From contig OX459095.1 of the NCBI GenBank assembly GCA_949775045.1, forward strand, positions 33,590,564-33,654,563: 64,000 nucleotides of DNA, in the 5' to 3' direction. Both the position numbers and the translations under genes were made by a program. Shown piece by piece: positions 1 to 11,764 of this stretch. The DNA comes from Metridium senile (lineage: Eukaryota; Cnidaria; Anthozoa; Actiniaria; Metridiidae). The notes below the pieces were generated by a model. The model saw nothing but the letters and a program-made list of their open reading frames with translations, did not search any database and had not been told where the DNA came from. The stretch's first letter is position 1. The number at the start of each line of letters is the position of its first letter.

Positions 1-293
1 CCAATCGTTGTATAAAAAAATGGAGAATAAGTACTTTTTTTTTAACTGGGCTTCCTTTGTACTTAGCACGTGGCCATTTTGTCACTGTTTTGTTTACTCA
101 CGGAAGTTATGTATTTTCGTCATCAAAACTTGCTCCTGGCAACAAACAAACCAGCCAGTTGTCAAGGTAAGTCATCAGTGCTTCATGTCAATCACGTTGC
201 TAGGGTTACGCCCTTTTAGATGACGTCATTTACCGGAAGTTGTAACTAAAAACCATTTTTCCATCTTTTTTCACGTAGTTCTTCGCAAAAAAG
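1..293 (+). promoter_or_regulatory. 5' leader of YR element A1
   Basis: This stretch is homologous to the leaders at about 17741-18020 (A2) and 28411-28700 (A3). Unlike those two copies it runs straight from the shared ttcttcgcaaa motif into the start codon, so A1 lacks the roughly 235-nt 5' UTR intron of A2 and A3. The rest of the A1 spacer lies left of the window. No TATA box was identified with confidence. Confidence 0.6.
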
Positions 294-3179
294 ATGGCTT
301 TTTTCAATTATGACCTAAACTACACGCCCAAAGAGTTGTACGACTGGGTGATAGGTGAAATTGCAGTAGCGAAACAGCTGAATCTAAGTAGTTTGACTAC
401 CTTTCTGGAGATATTTCAAGCCCAACTGAACAAGAAAAACGTCGACAATGGGAAGCCATTGTGGATTCCCACTTTGCCATCCGAGGCAACAGTAAGAAAG
501 ATAAAGGAGCGGATGTTAGCGTTTAGTAGAAAGGTCATGGGCTCGGTTGACAAGGGAAGGGACAACCTCGGCGATGCAGTACCAGTATTGGCCTTCACTG
601 GCCAGTCAGGGAAATGCCCCGAATGTCTAGAGTTTAAAGCCCATCTGAAGGCTCACTTGATGAGCTCCCGCCACAAATGGACCGAAAGGCACTACAACAC
701 CTGGAAGAGTGACGTCCCACCCAAGCAGCAACCCACTAAAAACGACAAAAACTGCCACTATGTCTCCCCGGATCATGGGATCAAGTGCGCGTGGAGGGGG
801 GAGAGGCTGGACATGCACCTCAAGAGGAGGCATACCTTAAAAGTAGAAGACCACCAATACAGGGACCTAATTAGTAAGGGAAAAGATGCAAGACCCACAT
901 CAACAACAACAAACAACACCACCTCCACTACATCGGCCAGGCCCTCGACAACAAGGAGAAGCTCCATCGCGAGTGCATCACCACAGAGTGATGCACCGCT
1001 GATGGAGCTTCTCGCAAGGCCCCGATCATCGAAGCGAAGGCTAATCGAGTCATCACACGAAGAAGTGCCGAAGCTAAAAGGAAAGAAGAGAAAGATAAGC
1101 AAAAAATACTTCTCCGACGAGTCGTCCAGCGACGAGGGACAAGTCAAAATTACAAAGAAGGACTTGAAGGACGCCCTTGCAACAGTGATTCCACCACCAC
1201 CACCACCACCAGTGATAGAACAAGAGTCACCAGTGCTCCAGAAAGCACCAGCAATAGAGACATACCTAGACGACAAAGCTGAAGACGATGAAGAAGAAGG
1301 GTCGACAGAAGAGGAAGAGGAAGGCTCGACAGAAGAGGAAGATGAAGAAGAGGAAGAAGATGAAGATGAAGAAGAAGATGATGAAGAGGAAGAAGAAGGA
1401 AAAGAAGAAGAAGGGTTAGAAAGTTTAAACACGGACGCAGCCTCTGGAACGGATGACGGAAGGGGAGAGTTTGGTAAAGACTTCAAACCGAACAACACGA
1501 TCGAGGTTCTCATCAAAGGTTTTAATTATTACATGACCACCCCCGATGGGGGGTGCAAAGAGAACCACCAAATCAAGCAGCGTTGTGGTCAGGTAAGATG
1601 TCAAGAGAGTAGATATCATTATGTAAAAGAACCTTCGTTTAACATGTTCTAATTTTTTTTATAGTTGAAAGCTATCTACGAGGCTGTGGGGAAGCCAGAT
1701 GATGCAACGGTGTTTTTCGATAAAGACAGGATCTACCAATTATTCTTCCAACCCAAACTTAAGGAAGTAACGTGCAACACGATGTATGTTTATTTATACA
1801 CGCTCCGTGACTTTGCCACCTATGTCAACTTCACTTGCTCACCTAACAAGGACCTTGGTGATGCGATCAATCGACTTCTCCAAAGCATACCTGGGTGGAG
1901 AAAAAGCATAAAGAAACCACAAAGAGTACAGGTTGCCCAGAGAAAATGGAATGAGAGGAAGACTTTGATCACCCCAGAGGAAATAAAACAGATGAAGGTC
2001 TGCAACCACGCAACGTACTGCGCGAAGCTTCTAACAAGAAAACTCCAGACCTTAGAAGAGTGTATCGACGTAAGAAATTACCTGTTATTCCTGGTGTCCA
2101 CACAGAACGCAAACAGGTATTTACGTTATTGTTATCTTCAAAAGTCTCTTTGAAAAATATGATAATAAAGCATGTATGTATCTATGTTAACAGGGCGGGA
2201 ATACTTAGTACGATGACCATTGATGATGTCAAGAAGGCGGAGAGGCTACCCACCAGCAGGGTTATCCATGTGGCGGACCACAAGACGGTGGCCACATATG
2301 GAGGTAAGTTTCGTAGTTAGTTAAATTGCTGTTGATGTTCTGCATATAAGACATGTATATTTTGTATTCTTAGGTGCCTTGATCAATGTAACTGAAGACC
2401 TGTACTCACAACTATGGCGATATATTCGTGGTGGCAGAGAGTTTCTTCTCCAAAAAAGCCCAAAGCCCATCTACAGGGTCTTCATCACGAAAGACGGTAA
2501 AGAGCTGAAGAATCACATTGTCCATCATGCTCTGAAGCAATACGCTTCCAAGACTCTCGTACTAGATGAAGTTAAATTGGCAAAGTTCTCAAGCACTCTA
2601 GTGCGAAAAGCCACAGTTACCAACACGAGAAAGGAAGACACCAACACGCGAGAACAACTGGCTACACTGATGTCACACTCGATGGCCACGGCCGAGAGAT
2701 TTTACGATTTGCCTAACCGAATTGACAAGGCATCCTCCGGCCACGTCACAGTGAGGCATCTGTTTGCGACGCCAACAAAACAAACCACAGACACCGACAA
2801 CACAACAACTGACAAGAGAGAGAACGAAAGTACAAAGGACGTGGACCAGCAGGAAGAAGTTAAGGAAGAGATTGAAATGGACACACATTCAACGACATCA
2901 ACAACGACGGTAACTAATACAATACCACCAAGCCCACAGCCACAGCAGAAGCTGAGGAGCGTGTTGTCGACACGACGGCACTGGACAGCACAGGACGAAG
3001 CCATAATAAAAGGGCACGCCTCGGCAATCATCAACGGCTCAATCAAGGCAACAAGAGTTAACATTTTTGCTACAATCAACAGCAAAGGGGCTCTGAGGCG
3101 CATCGCCAACAGGGAGGGAGAGGACAGGCTCTTCGAAAAGATAAAGAGCCTCACTAAGATCCAGTCGAAGAAGCTGTAA
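294..3179 (+). CDS. Intact tyrosine recombinase of element A1 (888 aa, 4 exons)
   Basis: Exons 294-1592, 1665-2116, 2194-2303 and 2374-3179 have GT..AG borders and join in frame (phases 0, 2, 1) to 888 residues. Visible parts: zinc finger 1 (C108, C111, H121, H127) followed by K-W-T; zinc finger 2 (C154, C165, H175, H180); a Thr/Ser linker; a Glu/Asp run at about 320-400; TPDGG at 416-420 opening the core-binding region; catalytic R584 (codon split by intron 2), K614 in HVADHKT, R698 in LVRKA, H722 and nucleophile Y731 in a H-x8-Y box; and a C-terminal Myb/SANT-like domain from about 818. The usual first His of the HxxR box is not evident. The family breaks and rejoins DNA through a 3'-phosphotyrosine; the inferred job is excision and integration of its own element. 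It is the only undamaged family A gene here. Exon borders are predicted by eye. Confidence 0.88.
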
Positions 3180-4610
3180 TACATACTAACCTTTAACAAT
3201 GTAACCTGTATATATAAGTTAATATTTATTTCTAATCCTTTATATAACGTAATTTTATTTAACCAGTTAATATTTAGAGAGTAAAGCAAACGTTTACAAT
3301 CGCAGTTAATATTATTTCTAATCGTTTAACATATAATCTGTACATATAAGTTAATATCCATTTCTAATCGTTCACATATAACCTGTACATATAAGTTAAT
3401 ATTTATCCAACATATTCTGTACAAATAAGTTGAAATTATACATGTATTTAACCAAATGATTCTAAATTAATGTAAATAAAAAATTCCACAATTGACAAAT
3501 CTTGTTGATACTTCTACCATGCATTCTACGGGTTCTAATCTACATTTTATATGGGGAGGGTCAAAGGTCAATACCTCAATCCAAAGCAACCACATGCCGA
3601 TCAAAAACATTTTTTAATTCATATCTTCCCTTTGATTAAGACGATTCACTGCGTATTATGTCACGTGATAGCCCACAACCTCCTCCAAATGTTACAATTG
3701 AAATTATTGAGTTTAAACCAATCCCAAGGAAGTTAGAAAAAAACGGTCGCAGCCCCCTTAATTTATGCAGAAAAAGTAGCACTAACTAGTAAACAGTACG
3801 TCACGTCCAACATATTCAAAAATTCATAACTTCGCTTCCATTGGACCGATAGACTAGATTTTGATGTCACGTGATAGCTGACATCCCCCGGCGCGTGTTC
3901 CCCCCATACCGATTGAGTTTGGACTAATCCGGGGGGAGTTATGATTTTTTTTAGAAATTTACAAATGATGTCGCAGCTCCCTTAATTTATGCAAATTGGC
4001 CAATTTTTTCCTTGCGTCGTGCTTCTGACGTCACGGGCTATCTGACCAATGTTTCGACACCTCCACCAGACCAATATTGACCGAGTTGGGCCTTCGCCTA
4101 AACTGGTGCGACTTCACTTCACACTTAAAAATTCATATCTCCCCCCCGATTTGACAGATTCGACACCTGTTGACGTCCTCTACACTTTATATGGGCAGGG
4201 TCAAGGGTCAAAACCTCAATCCAACGTAATGCTATGTCAAAAACGTGGGCGACTTCAGACATCACTTCAAAAATTCATATCTCCCTCCCGATTCGACCGA
4301 TTTGCTTCATCTTTTGACACGTGATACCTGTTGACCTCCTCTACGTTTTATATTGGGAGGGTCAAGGGTCAAAACCTCAATCCAACGTGACCACATGTCA
4401 ATCAAAAAAAGTGGGTCACTTCAGTCAAAATTTCCAAAGTTCATATCTCCCCCCCGATTTGACCGATTCGCTCCATATTTGGACAGGTGATGCCTGTTGA
4501 CCTCCTCTACATTTTATATGGGGAGAGTCAAGGGTCAAAACCTCAATCCAACGTCACAACGAGTGAATCCAAAAAATTAGGCGACTTCAGCCGACACTTC
4601 AAATGTTGAT
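3180..4610 (+). repeat. A1 3' UTR and tandem ~150-bp repeats
   Basis: After the stop come several copies of a short phrase containing ctgtacatataagttaatat, then a polyadenylation-type AATAAA at 3475-3480. From about 3500 a unit of roughly 150 bp repeats: an aattcatatctcccccc stretch, a CACGTGATA or GGTGATACC core, then ctacattttatatggggagg, then ggtcaaaacctcaatccaacg. Matching arrays follow A2 (21790-22560), A3 (32150-33420) and A4 (61090-61437). No gene was seen. The array stops abruptly near 4610, before the palindromic right end found in A2 and A3. Confidence 0.75.
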
Positions 4611-4620
4611 TTCCTATAAT
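4600..4620. other. A1/B1 fusion breakpoint
   Basis: Family A 3' repeat (compare 33263-33285 in A3) changes within a few bases into the middle of a family B intron (compare 44663 onward in B2). Both partners are truncated here: A1 has lost its right terminus and B1 its first exons and left terminus. A short TTTC-like microhomology spans the junction. Confidence 0.7.
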
Positions 4621-5385
4621 CTAGTGTAAATACTGTGGTCTTTATTATAGATTCTAGTGTCGAAAGTAAAGCTGTTCAGGTCGAAAGTGAAGGTGTTCAG
4701 GTCGATGTTGGTGGTAAGTCTACGCAGTGTTAAGTACTTTATTTCCTATAATCTAGTGTAAATACTGTGGTCTTTATTATAGATTCTAGTGATGAAAATG
4801 ACGAAGCTCAGGATATTCCCTTAGACCAATGGTTTGAAATTAAGACTGCACAAAGGAGTGTAGAGTCTGACACTGCTGGTGTTGAGGTCGAGGTTGGTGG
4901 TAAGTCTTCTCAGTGTAAAGTACTTTATTTCCTATAATCTAGTGTAAATACTGTGTTCTTTATTATAGATTCTACTGACGAAAGTGAGGAAAGTGAGGAA
5001 AGTGAAGGTGTTCAGGTCGATGTTGGTGGTAAGTCTACTCAGTGTAAAGTACTTTATTTCCTATAATCTAGTGTAAATACTGTTTTCTTTCTTATAGATT
5101 CTACTGTCGAAAGTGTCGAAAGTGACGATAGTGAAGATTTAACTTTAGCACAGTGGATAAAAAAAAACAAATCTACTACCGAGGTTGAGATTGGTGGTAA
5201 GTCTATTCAGTTCAAAGTACTTTATTTCCTATAATCTAGTGTAAATACTGTGGTCTTTCTTATAGATTCTACTGTCGAAAGTGAGGAAAGTGAAGGTGTT
5301 CAGGTCGATGTTGGTGGTAAGTCTATTCAGTTCAAAGTACTTTATTTCCTATAACCTAGTGTAAATAGTGTGGTCTTTCTTATAG
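4611..5385 (+). repeat. Micro-exon/intron tandem array of B1
   Basis: A near-identical ~69-nt intron (gtaagtct...ttattatag or ...cttatag) recurs, separating short exons of 63, 117, 60, 99 and 51 nt. Each exon is a multiple of three with phase 1 on both sides, begins with codons for Asp-Ser and ends Val/Ile-(Asp/Glu)-Val/Ile-Gly, and encodes an acidic Ser/Glu-rich linker. Introns are more alike than the exons they separate. The same array is at 44639-45442. Confidence 0.85.
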
Positions 5386-8160
5386 ATTCTACTGCTGATG
5401 TCGAGCAAGATGTTGAGGTTGTCGACGATGGTGGGAAGGGTGTTTGGAGAGGGAAATTGGATGGTGGAAAGAAGGGCAAGGGTAAGAGTAAAGATGTTGA
5501 GGTTGTCGATGATGGTGGGAAGGGTGTTTGGAGAGGGAAATTGGATGGTGGCAAGAAGGATGTTGAGAAGAAAGGTGATTGTCCTGACTGTGGTAGAAAC
5601 TATGGGAAAGATCTTTGGCGCCACCTTAGGACAAAGGAGGGTTGGACCGAAGAGAAGATCAAGAGTCGGTACAAAATGAGAAAAACCAATGTGGTGAATC
5701 CTTTGAGGTAAATTACACTTCCTTAATATGCAGTATTAAAACTCAGCTCAATATATCACTATATTAATATATACAGACCCTGTCCATTTGAGAACTGCGG
5801 CAAGTGGGTGTCCAACTTCATATACCACTTCAAGACTCATGGAGTTACGGCGAAGACCAAACCAGAACTGTAAGTAAGGCTGACGCAATATATTACCATA
5901 ATGCTTGAAAATGTACCCTAAACCATATATTTTTAGATATGAGACTATGAAGAGAAAAATGAACCAAAACTTTCAAAGGATTAAGAACGAACCTTCAGAA
6001 GTTGAGGTAGTCCAAGTAGAAGAGAGCCATAAAGACGACGACGAGGTGATGGAGGAGCTAGAAGATAGCGAAGACAAAGGTATAAACACTTTTTCAGTAC
6101 TTTCGTAGACACTTGTAGGATTAATGGATAATTTTCTATTCTCAGCTAACAGATCAGCAGTTCAACTGTATATTTTGAGAAAAACACCTTTTGGGTTAGT
6201 GTTAAGTAAGTTTATGGACTTTCTGATGGGGCCCGATGGCGGGTCCAAGCCACCCAAGGACGCCCACCAACGAGTCCAGCAAGTCTTCACAATTGCAACG
6301 AGTCTTTCAGGGATCTCCGGTAAAATGAAATTCACCATATTCGTAAATAGAATCATTATTATTATAGCTCCATTTTCTATTTTAGCTGTTGAGGTAGACA
6401 ACGACGCAAGTGCCCCATGGCGAGACCACAACAACGTCTGGAAGTTCTTCGATGCAAACCTCAAAAAGTACTCGGATTACGAAAAGACCGACAAGGAAAA
6501 GAGGGAGGGAATGCCGAGGGGGTTAAAACCTGGTAGTTTAAAGTCATACAGCCACAGCCTCAGTGTGTACCTCAAATTTCTCTTGGGGGACGATTCAACT
6601 ACAAAGCTAGAGGAAACGAGCATTAGAAATGTAAACGGTAAGCAAGTGGGTATTAATAGAAATAAAGGAAAGAATTCAAATTTATACTCATTCCCTCTTT
6701 GTTATTTCTAGCACTGTTAGCCAAACAAGAAAACTGGAGGACGTCGATAGGGAAAAGAAGCGTTAGGAAGGCCAACATTCTCAGAGCAGAAGAGCTGGAC
6801 GAATTGCCCTCCATGACTGACATGAAGACCATATTGTCTAGTAATATGGCTCTAAACTTGAGATCAAGATACAAACAGTTATTTGGGAAGTCCATTGTTC
6901 ATCCTGAGGTATAATATATATTCTATAGCAGTATTATGAACATTTAACTAATGTACTAAACCTTTTAATTTCAGTATCGATGCGATCCATCAGAGGCAAC
7001 GAACCTCAGAAACTTTCTGGTGCTTCTGCTGAGCTCCGTCAATGGCGGAAGACCATCCTTGATGGATGGTCTCACAGTAAGCCAGATTGAAAAGGCTCGT
7101 TACCTCGATAATGGAGTCTTTTCAGTGGCGGTGCCTCAGCACAAGACATCTGCTAGTCATGGTCTTGGGTTCCTGCAATGGACCCAAGATCAGAATTACA
7201 TCATTCAAGGATACCTGAAATGTGTTCGGTGAGTATCTTGATAAACAGGGAATGAATTATCTATGAAAATAAAGAAAAAAATAATTTATTATAGGTATAT
7301 AAACTAACTGATACTAACTGAATGCTCTTTCGATTACAGACCTGTACTCCTTAATGAAACTGTGTCAACGGTGTCCTTTATTGTCAACAACACCGGGACA
7401 CCTGGCCAGTCTTCTCAGTACCACAAGTACATCTCATCCATAGCCAAGCTTTGTGGATTTTCAAAGGTGAAGGTCAGTAATAACACCATAAGAAAGACCA
7501 TCGTTACTGGCCTCCATCCAACCAGCACCAAAGAAGGGAAGGAGATCTTGGCCAAAAAGATGAAACACAACGTGAGGTAATTTTTTTTCTAATACCACGT
7601 CTACAAAGCTGTATTTGTCTGACTCTTATTTATTTTCTAACAGAACTGCAGATCGGTACTACATGACTGCCTCAAACGAAGTCAGTAATTCTGAAGTGAC
7701 AAAGGCCTTGACCCACGTATTGGTAAATGCACTATGTTTCTATCATTTTTCTAGAGAGTCAAATGAGTAATCCTAAAAATATATTATTATTTAGGATGTA
7801 CAACAAGGAAACAAGGAAGACAAGGACTGGGTACCAGAAGACGAAGATCTAGAGGAGGAGGAGGAGGAGGAGGGTAACGTAAAGGAGGTTGAGACGACAC
7901 GATCAGAGGCAAGGAAGGCATGGCCGCAAGAGGACGTGAGGATCCTAGAAAACGCCTTCAAGTTATTGTTTGCCATTTCATTAAAACATAATGTTTGGCC
8001 AACATTGAAGAAAATTAGAAACGTTTTCGTCACCAACGACAAAGCAAACGCTCTATGGAAACGTCAAAACACCGACGACTACAGGCAGCGCTGCCTTGAC
8101 AAGGTGAAGAGCTTGTATCGGGGGAAAAAAAAGATGGAAATTAAAAAATTAAAAAAATAA
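4651..8160 (+). CDS. 5'-truncated tyrosine recombinase of element B1
   Basis: Fifteen exons remain in frame: 4651-4713, 4783-4899, 4969-5028, 5098-5196, 5266-5316, 5386-5707, 5777-5869, 5937-6079, 6146-6319, 6386-6637, 6712-6908, 6975-7228, 7340-7576, 7644-7722 and 7795-8160, giving about 834 residues without a stop. It is almost identical to B2 (43811-48250) but lacks that gene's first four exons and start codon. It keeps the zinc-finger exons, the GPDGG core-binding motif, catalytic NGGRPS, HKT, NTIRK and the MKH..RYY box, and the C-terminal Myb-like domain. Small differences from B2: two 6-nt length changes and an earlier stop (8158-8160). An AATAAA lies at 8205-8210. It is probably not expressed as a full protein unless a start is borrowed from A1 sequence. 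Confidence 0.82.
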
Positions 8161-8331
8161 AACCCTAAGAAAAAAACATGACTAGCTAGAACATAAAGCT
8201 AGTGAATAAACAATTGTCATGAAAAATGGTGTCATTGTTGTGTGTACTTAAATTATAGTTCTTTAAATCCACAAAATAGTCAAATCACCATAAGAATAAT
8301 GGTAATAATAATTTGTATAAGAGAAGATTAG

Positions 8332-8489
8332 ATTTCGCGACTACGTCAGATTTCGCGACTTCGTCAGCGATAGCGTCAGGTAATGCGACATCGTCAGGTA
8401 GGGTTTAGCGACTACGTCAGGTTTTGCGACTTCGTCAGCGATAGCGTCAGATTTCGCGATGTCGTCAGGCGATAACGTCAGGGATTCTA
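8332..8489. repeat. Subterminal motif array and right TIR of element B1
   Basis: About nine copies of a GCGA(n)CGTCAG-type motif, such as gcgactacgtcag and gcgatagcgtcag, are packed into the last 160 bp. The outermost, 8469-8489, is the inferred right terminal repeat, whose complement begins TAGAATCCCTGACG. The array is shared with B2 and, diverged, with B3. It is a candidate binding site for the recombinase or its Myb-like domain. Confidence 0.75.
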
Positions 8490-8522
8490 CCCCTAACCCT
8501 AAACCCTAAACCCTAACCCTAA
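8490..8522. repeat. Telomere-repeat junction B1/A2
   Basis: About five units of CCCTAA, with one or two CCCTAAA variants, separate the right end of B1 from the left end of A2. The C-rich strand is on +. Confidence 0.95.
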
Positions 8523-8817
8523 CTACAGTTATCGTCGGATGTGCATCCACATATTGCACTTTCCTCCGTTTATTCAATAACTTTTGCAATAGGGTTATAT
8601 TATTCATTTTTATTTGATAGATGGGTAGTATTTGAGTTTATCTACTAACCCTGTAAGTTTGGACCTAATCCTATGTAACCCGGCCTAACCCTGGGACTTT
8701 GAAAATTTCAAGAATGTCGAAAAATTGCCCAACTTTGGAATTTTACCCTGGCTCTCCAATTGGCTCGATCGAAAAGTTATCTAGCTAGGGTTGTAGAGCA
8801 ACTCAAGAGGTATGTAA

Positions 8818-9293
8818 AGGTCGTGATACACTAGGGGTGATGTAGGAGGGACATGTCCCAGAAACATGTAGCAGCGACAAAATCACGTTCTGTACACACA
8901 AGTGGAGGTGTAGCGGGGACATGTAGCGGAGACACGTAGCAGCAACATAATAACAACATGCACACACTTACGAAAATGTAGCGGAGACCTGTGTCAGGGA
9001 CATGTAGCTGCAACAAAACCACAACATGCACACACTTACGAAAATGAAGCGGGAACGTGTGTCAAGGACATGTAGCAGCAACAAAATCACAGCATGTACA
9101 CACTCAGATAAAAGAAGCGGGGACGTGTCCCAGGGACATGGAACAGCAATACAATTAAAACATGCACACACGAGGGGACGTGTAGCGAGGGCAATTAGCA
9201 GGGACATGTAGCAGCAACAAAATCAGATCATGTACATACTCAGGAAAATATAGCGGGGACGTGTCCCAGGAACATGTAACAGCGACAAAATCA
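8818..9293. repeat. Harbinger left terminal inverted repeat
   Basis: This 476-bp arm matches 14410-14885 in inverse orientation with no mismatch noticed by eye. Internally it is built from degenerate repeats of an acatgtagcagcaacaaaat phrase about 40-100 bp apart. Weaker homology continues inward to the start codon of each gene, so both genes have related promoter regions. Confidence 0.93.
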
Positions 9294-9451
9294 CAACATG
9301 TACAAACGAGGCGTATACAAGTAGGCGACAAATTTCAACAGTGTAAACACTCAAGAAAACATAGCAGGGACATGTATGAATTTTGAAAATACTTGAACCA
9401 ATCATGGACAACAACCACAATGCTTTGCGCTCTGAGAAGCTGGAAACAAAG

Positions 9452-11390
9452 ATGGCGGAGGTCAGTAGTGAAGAAGTGGTTGCAATTGAGGATTCAGCTA
9501 GCCAAAGCACTTCTTGGAGTATCAGTCAAACAAGAATTCTTATAAACTATTTTAAAGAAAACCCCATCTTGTGGGATAGGAGGCTCAAGGACAATGGAAA
9601 TAAGACCAAAACAAAAAAAACCATGGCACCTTTGCTCGCTATATTCCAAAATACACAACCGACAAGACAACCCAAAGAAATCAAATCTAGGTGGCATAGC
9701 TTAAGAAGTTCAGTATTAAGGTATATGAAGAGAATTAAAGAAGACCCAGAGTTTGAAATTAAATGGCAATTTTGGGAAGACTTGGTGTTCTTACGATAAT
9801 CACTGCAAGGGGGTGATAATAATGATGATCAGTGTGAATGGTCAAGCGAAGACACAGGTAAACAAGCTATTAAAACATGTATATATGTATATACCTAAAC
9901 ATAATGGTAGCCGTGGGAGAATTCTTTAATATACAAAGAGTAGAAATAGACTTCAGAAAACCTTGAATAGAATATGAATCACAGGTAGCCAAAGCTACTT
10001 TATATGTGTGGTTTCTATAGAGAGAATGGATGGGGAACATCGTGAAATACTTACGAATCATGAACATTTAATAAAATTTACTTTATTGTCGATTGACTAT
10101 TCTTGATTTTATGAGGATTTGACGCGATCCCGATTAGAATTGAGCAAATTATGGTCATTTAAATGCTCCCAATACATTCTCTCATATACATAGCGTGGGC
10201 TACCTGTGCTATTTCTAGCTCATTTTTGTTGCTGTAATAATTGTACAGTTAGAGTATGAGGTTCAGATTTCTATGAGCTGATGGGTAACAAGGAGTCCTT
10301 GAAGAGCCTACTAGTATTTTGTATACATAACAACATTGTTTTTACTAGGAAAGTTTAATGTAAAGTTTCAGTACATTGTTTTTACCTAGTTTAATAATAG
10401 CTTCACAATAAATAACATCCTTTGATTTGCTGTATTTTCATTTTCCCATATAATCAGGTGTGTTCTGTTAATTCACGCACATTTCTGTTTATTATTACTC
10501 GATCATTAATATTATTATTATCATTGTAATTGTTTTTTTTTAATTTATTGTTTACAGAAGCACTCATTGCATATTACCAAGCTAATGAGAGTCTTTGGAA
10601 TCACAATGTGGCAGAATACCATACAAATAGCAACAAGGATCTCCTGTTGAATTTCCTACAGAAAGAACTTGATGACAAGTTTACTCCAGAAGAGATTACA
10701 AAAAAGTGGAAGAATTTGGTAACTATGTTTAAACAAGAACACAGTAAAGCTATCAAAAAACCATCTGGATCAGGGACTAATGAAATTTACAAACCAACAT
10801 GGGAGTTATATAGTTCTCTTCAGTTTATTGATGTCATTTGTGATGACACAGATGATACTTTGGATTCCATAACAGGTCCTTCTGCAGCAAAGTCAAGAAA
10901 AATGTCCAAGCAGAAGAAAATAGATGACAGGGAGAATAAAAAACTTGAATTGTTTGCTGAAGCAATAGAGGCCATGAAAGTTCCCTCTCCCATTGTCTCT
11001 AAACCCTTGGTTGAAAGTAAAGAGTCTGTAGCATTTGGAAATTATGTTGCCTTGACATTGGCCAAACTAACTCCCCAACAGTTTCGAAGAGCGAAAAAAC
11101 AAATTTCAGATGTATTGTATGAAATGGAAGAAAAGGATGAGATTGAAAGAGGCAATTACAGCTACTCTCATAATACTGGTACTCAGCGTGCATTTCGAGA
11201 CTTATCAGGTCTGAACTCCAATTCTGGTATTACTTCTAGTTTCAGTTATGGCGACAACAGTTATAGTGGTTCCTGTTCAAGCAATATGTCATTCAACAGT
11301 TATGCTCAAGGGTCTCAAGGTTCATCTCTTTCTGCTGTTCAGCAGTTACGGTCAAACTCACCATTGGACTTTGTACAACAATTCACATAA
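9452..11390 (+). CDS. Harbinger-encoded double-MADF protein with an in-frame stop
   Basis: Exons 9452-9857 and 10558-11390 join in phase 1. The start is chosen because the sequence around it (caaagATGGcGGA) mirrors the transposase start (caaagATGGaGGA) in the inverted arm. Exon 1 encodes a MADF-like Myb/SANT domain (ILINYFKENPILWDRR to QFWEDLVFLR); exon 2 a second one (ALIAYYQANESLWN to TWELYSSLQFID), a Lys-rich segment and a BESS-like motif near LAKLTPQQFRRAKKQ. Harbingers typically encode a Myb/MADF partner that takes the transposase to the nucleus and TIRs. A TAA at 9797-9799 interrupts exon 1, yet the same frame stays open to the splice site (..DNNDDQCEWSSEDT), so this is one nonsense change, an assembly error, or a second domain used alone. 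Confidence 0.75.
9858..10557 (+). other. Intron of the Harbinger MADF gene
   Basis: It opens gtaaacaag and closes tttacag after a T-rich tract, about 700 nt. No reading frame or RNA gene was recognised inside. It is much longer than introns of the neighbouring recombinase genes. Confidence 0.65.
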
Positions 11391-11395
11391 AGAAA

Positions 11396-11576
11396 TTTAT
11401 CATATGACCCGTATTTTGCCCGGCACGCGCTCTTAAGAAAACCTTCGGAGAAAAGTCATGTGATGGGGTCCGTACGGCTTTTTCCACCTGGTCCGTACAA
11501 ACACGTACGGACCAGCTCCTCGAAACATTACAAAAAATGGCGCACGCCGGGCAAAATATACAGGTTATATGATAAA
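11396..11576. repeat. Foldback 1 inside the Harbinger
   Basis: Arms tttatcatatgacccgtatt (left) and the complement of aatatacaggttatatgata (right) flank further inverted segments around gccgggc and gtccgtac. It starts six bases after the MADF gene stop. A small palindromic MITE is likely. Confidence 0.6.
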
Positions 11577-11578
11577 AA

Positions 11579-11764
11579 ACTTATTGACTGAGCTAGGTCG
11601 GGCCGTACGGAAAAATATTTGGCTCTTGGTCATTTGTACGGACCTCGCTGCGCTCGTTCCGGACTTAACCGAGAAAAAGTCCGGATGTGACGCAGGCTAG
11701 TTCCGTACGCCATGACCGCGAGCCAAATATTTTCCCGTACGGCCCTCCCACTCAGTCAATAAGT
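11579..11764. repeat. Foldback 2 inside the Harbinger
   Basis: The ends acttattgactgag and ctcagtcaataagt are exact complements, with further pairing of ggccgtacgg and gccaaatatttt segments. It abuts foldback 1 and is likely a second palindromic MITE or part of a compound one. Confidence 0.6.

Noticed and set aside
773..1516. Long minus-strand Ser-rich reading frame opposite A1 exon 1
   Set aside because: It is the antisense of the Glu/Asp and Thr-rich linker (GAA/GAT runs read as Ser/Phe). Equivalent antisense frames occur opposite A2, A3, C1 and D2.
294..3179. DIRS or Ngaro retrotransposon
   Set aside because: Those carry a YR with reverse transcriptase and RNase H; no such domain was found in any unit.
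4611..5385. CRISPR-like array (repeats with variable spacers)
   Set aside because: The repeats are introns with GT..AG borders and the spacers are in-frame exons of a eukaryotic gene.
8490..8522. A true chromosome end or telomere
   Set aside because: The tract is about 33 bp and sequence continues on both sides; all telomeric tracts here are interstitial.
8831..9211. Short frames on both strands in the Harbinger TIRs (also 14492-14872)
   Set aside because: They are mirror copies inside inverted, internally repetitive DNA with no domain features.
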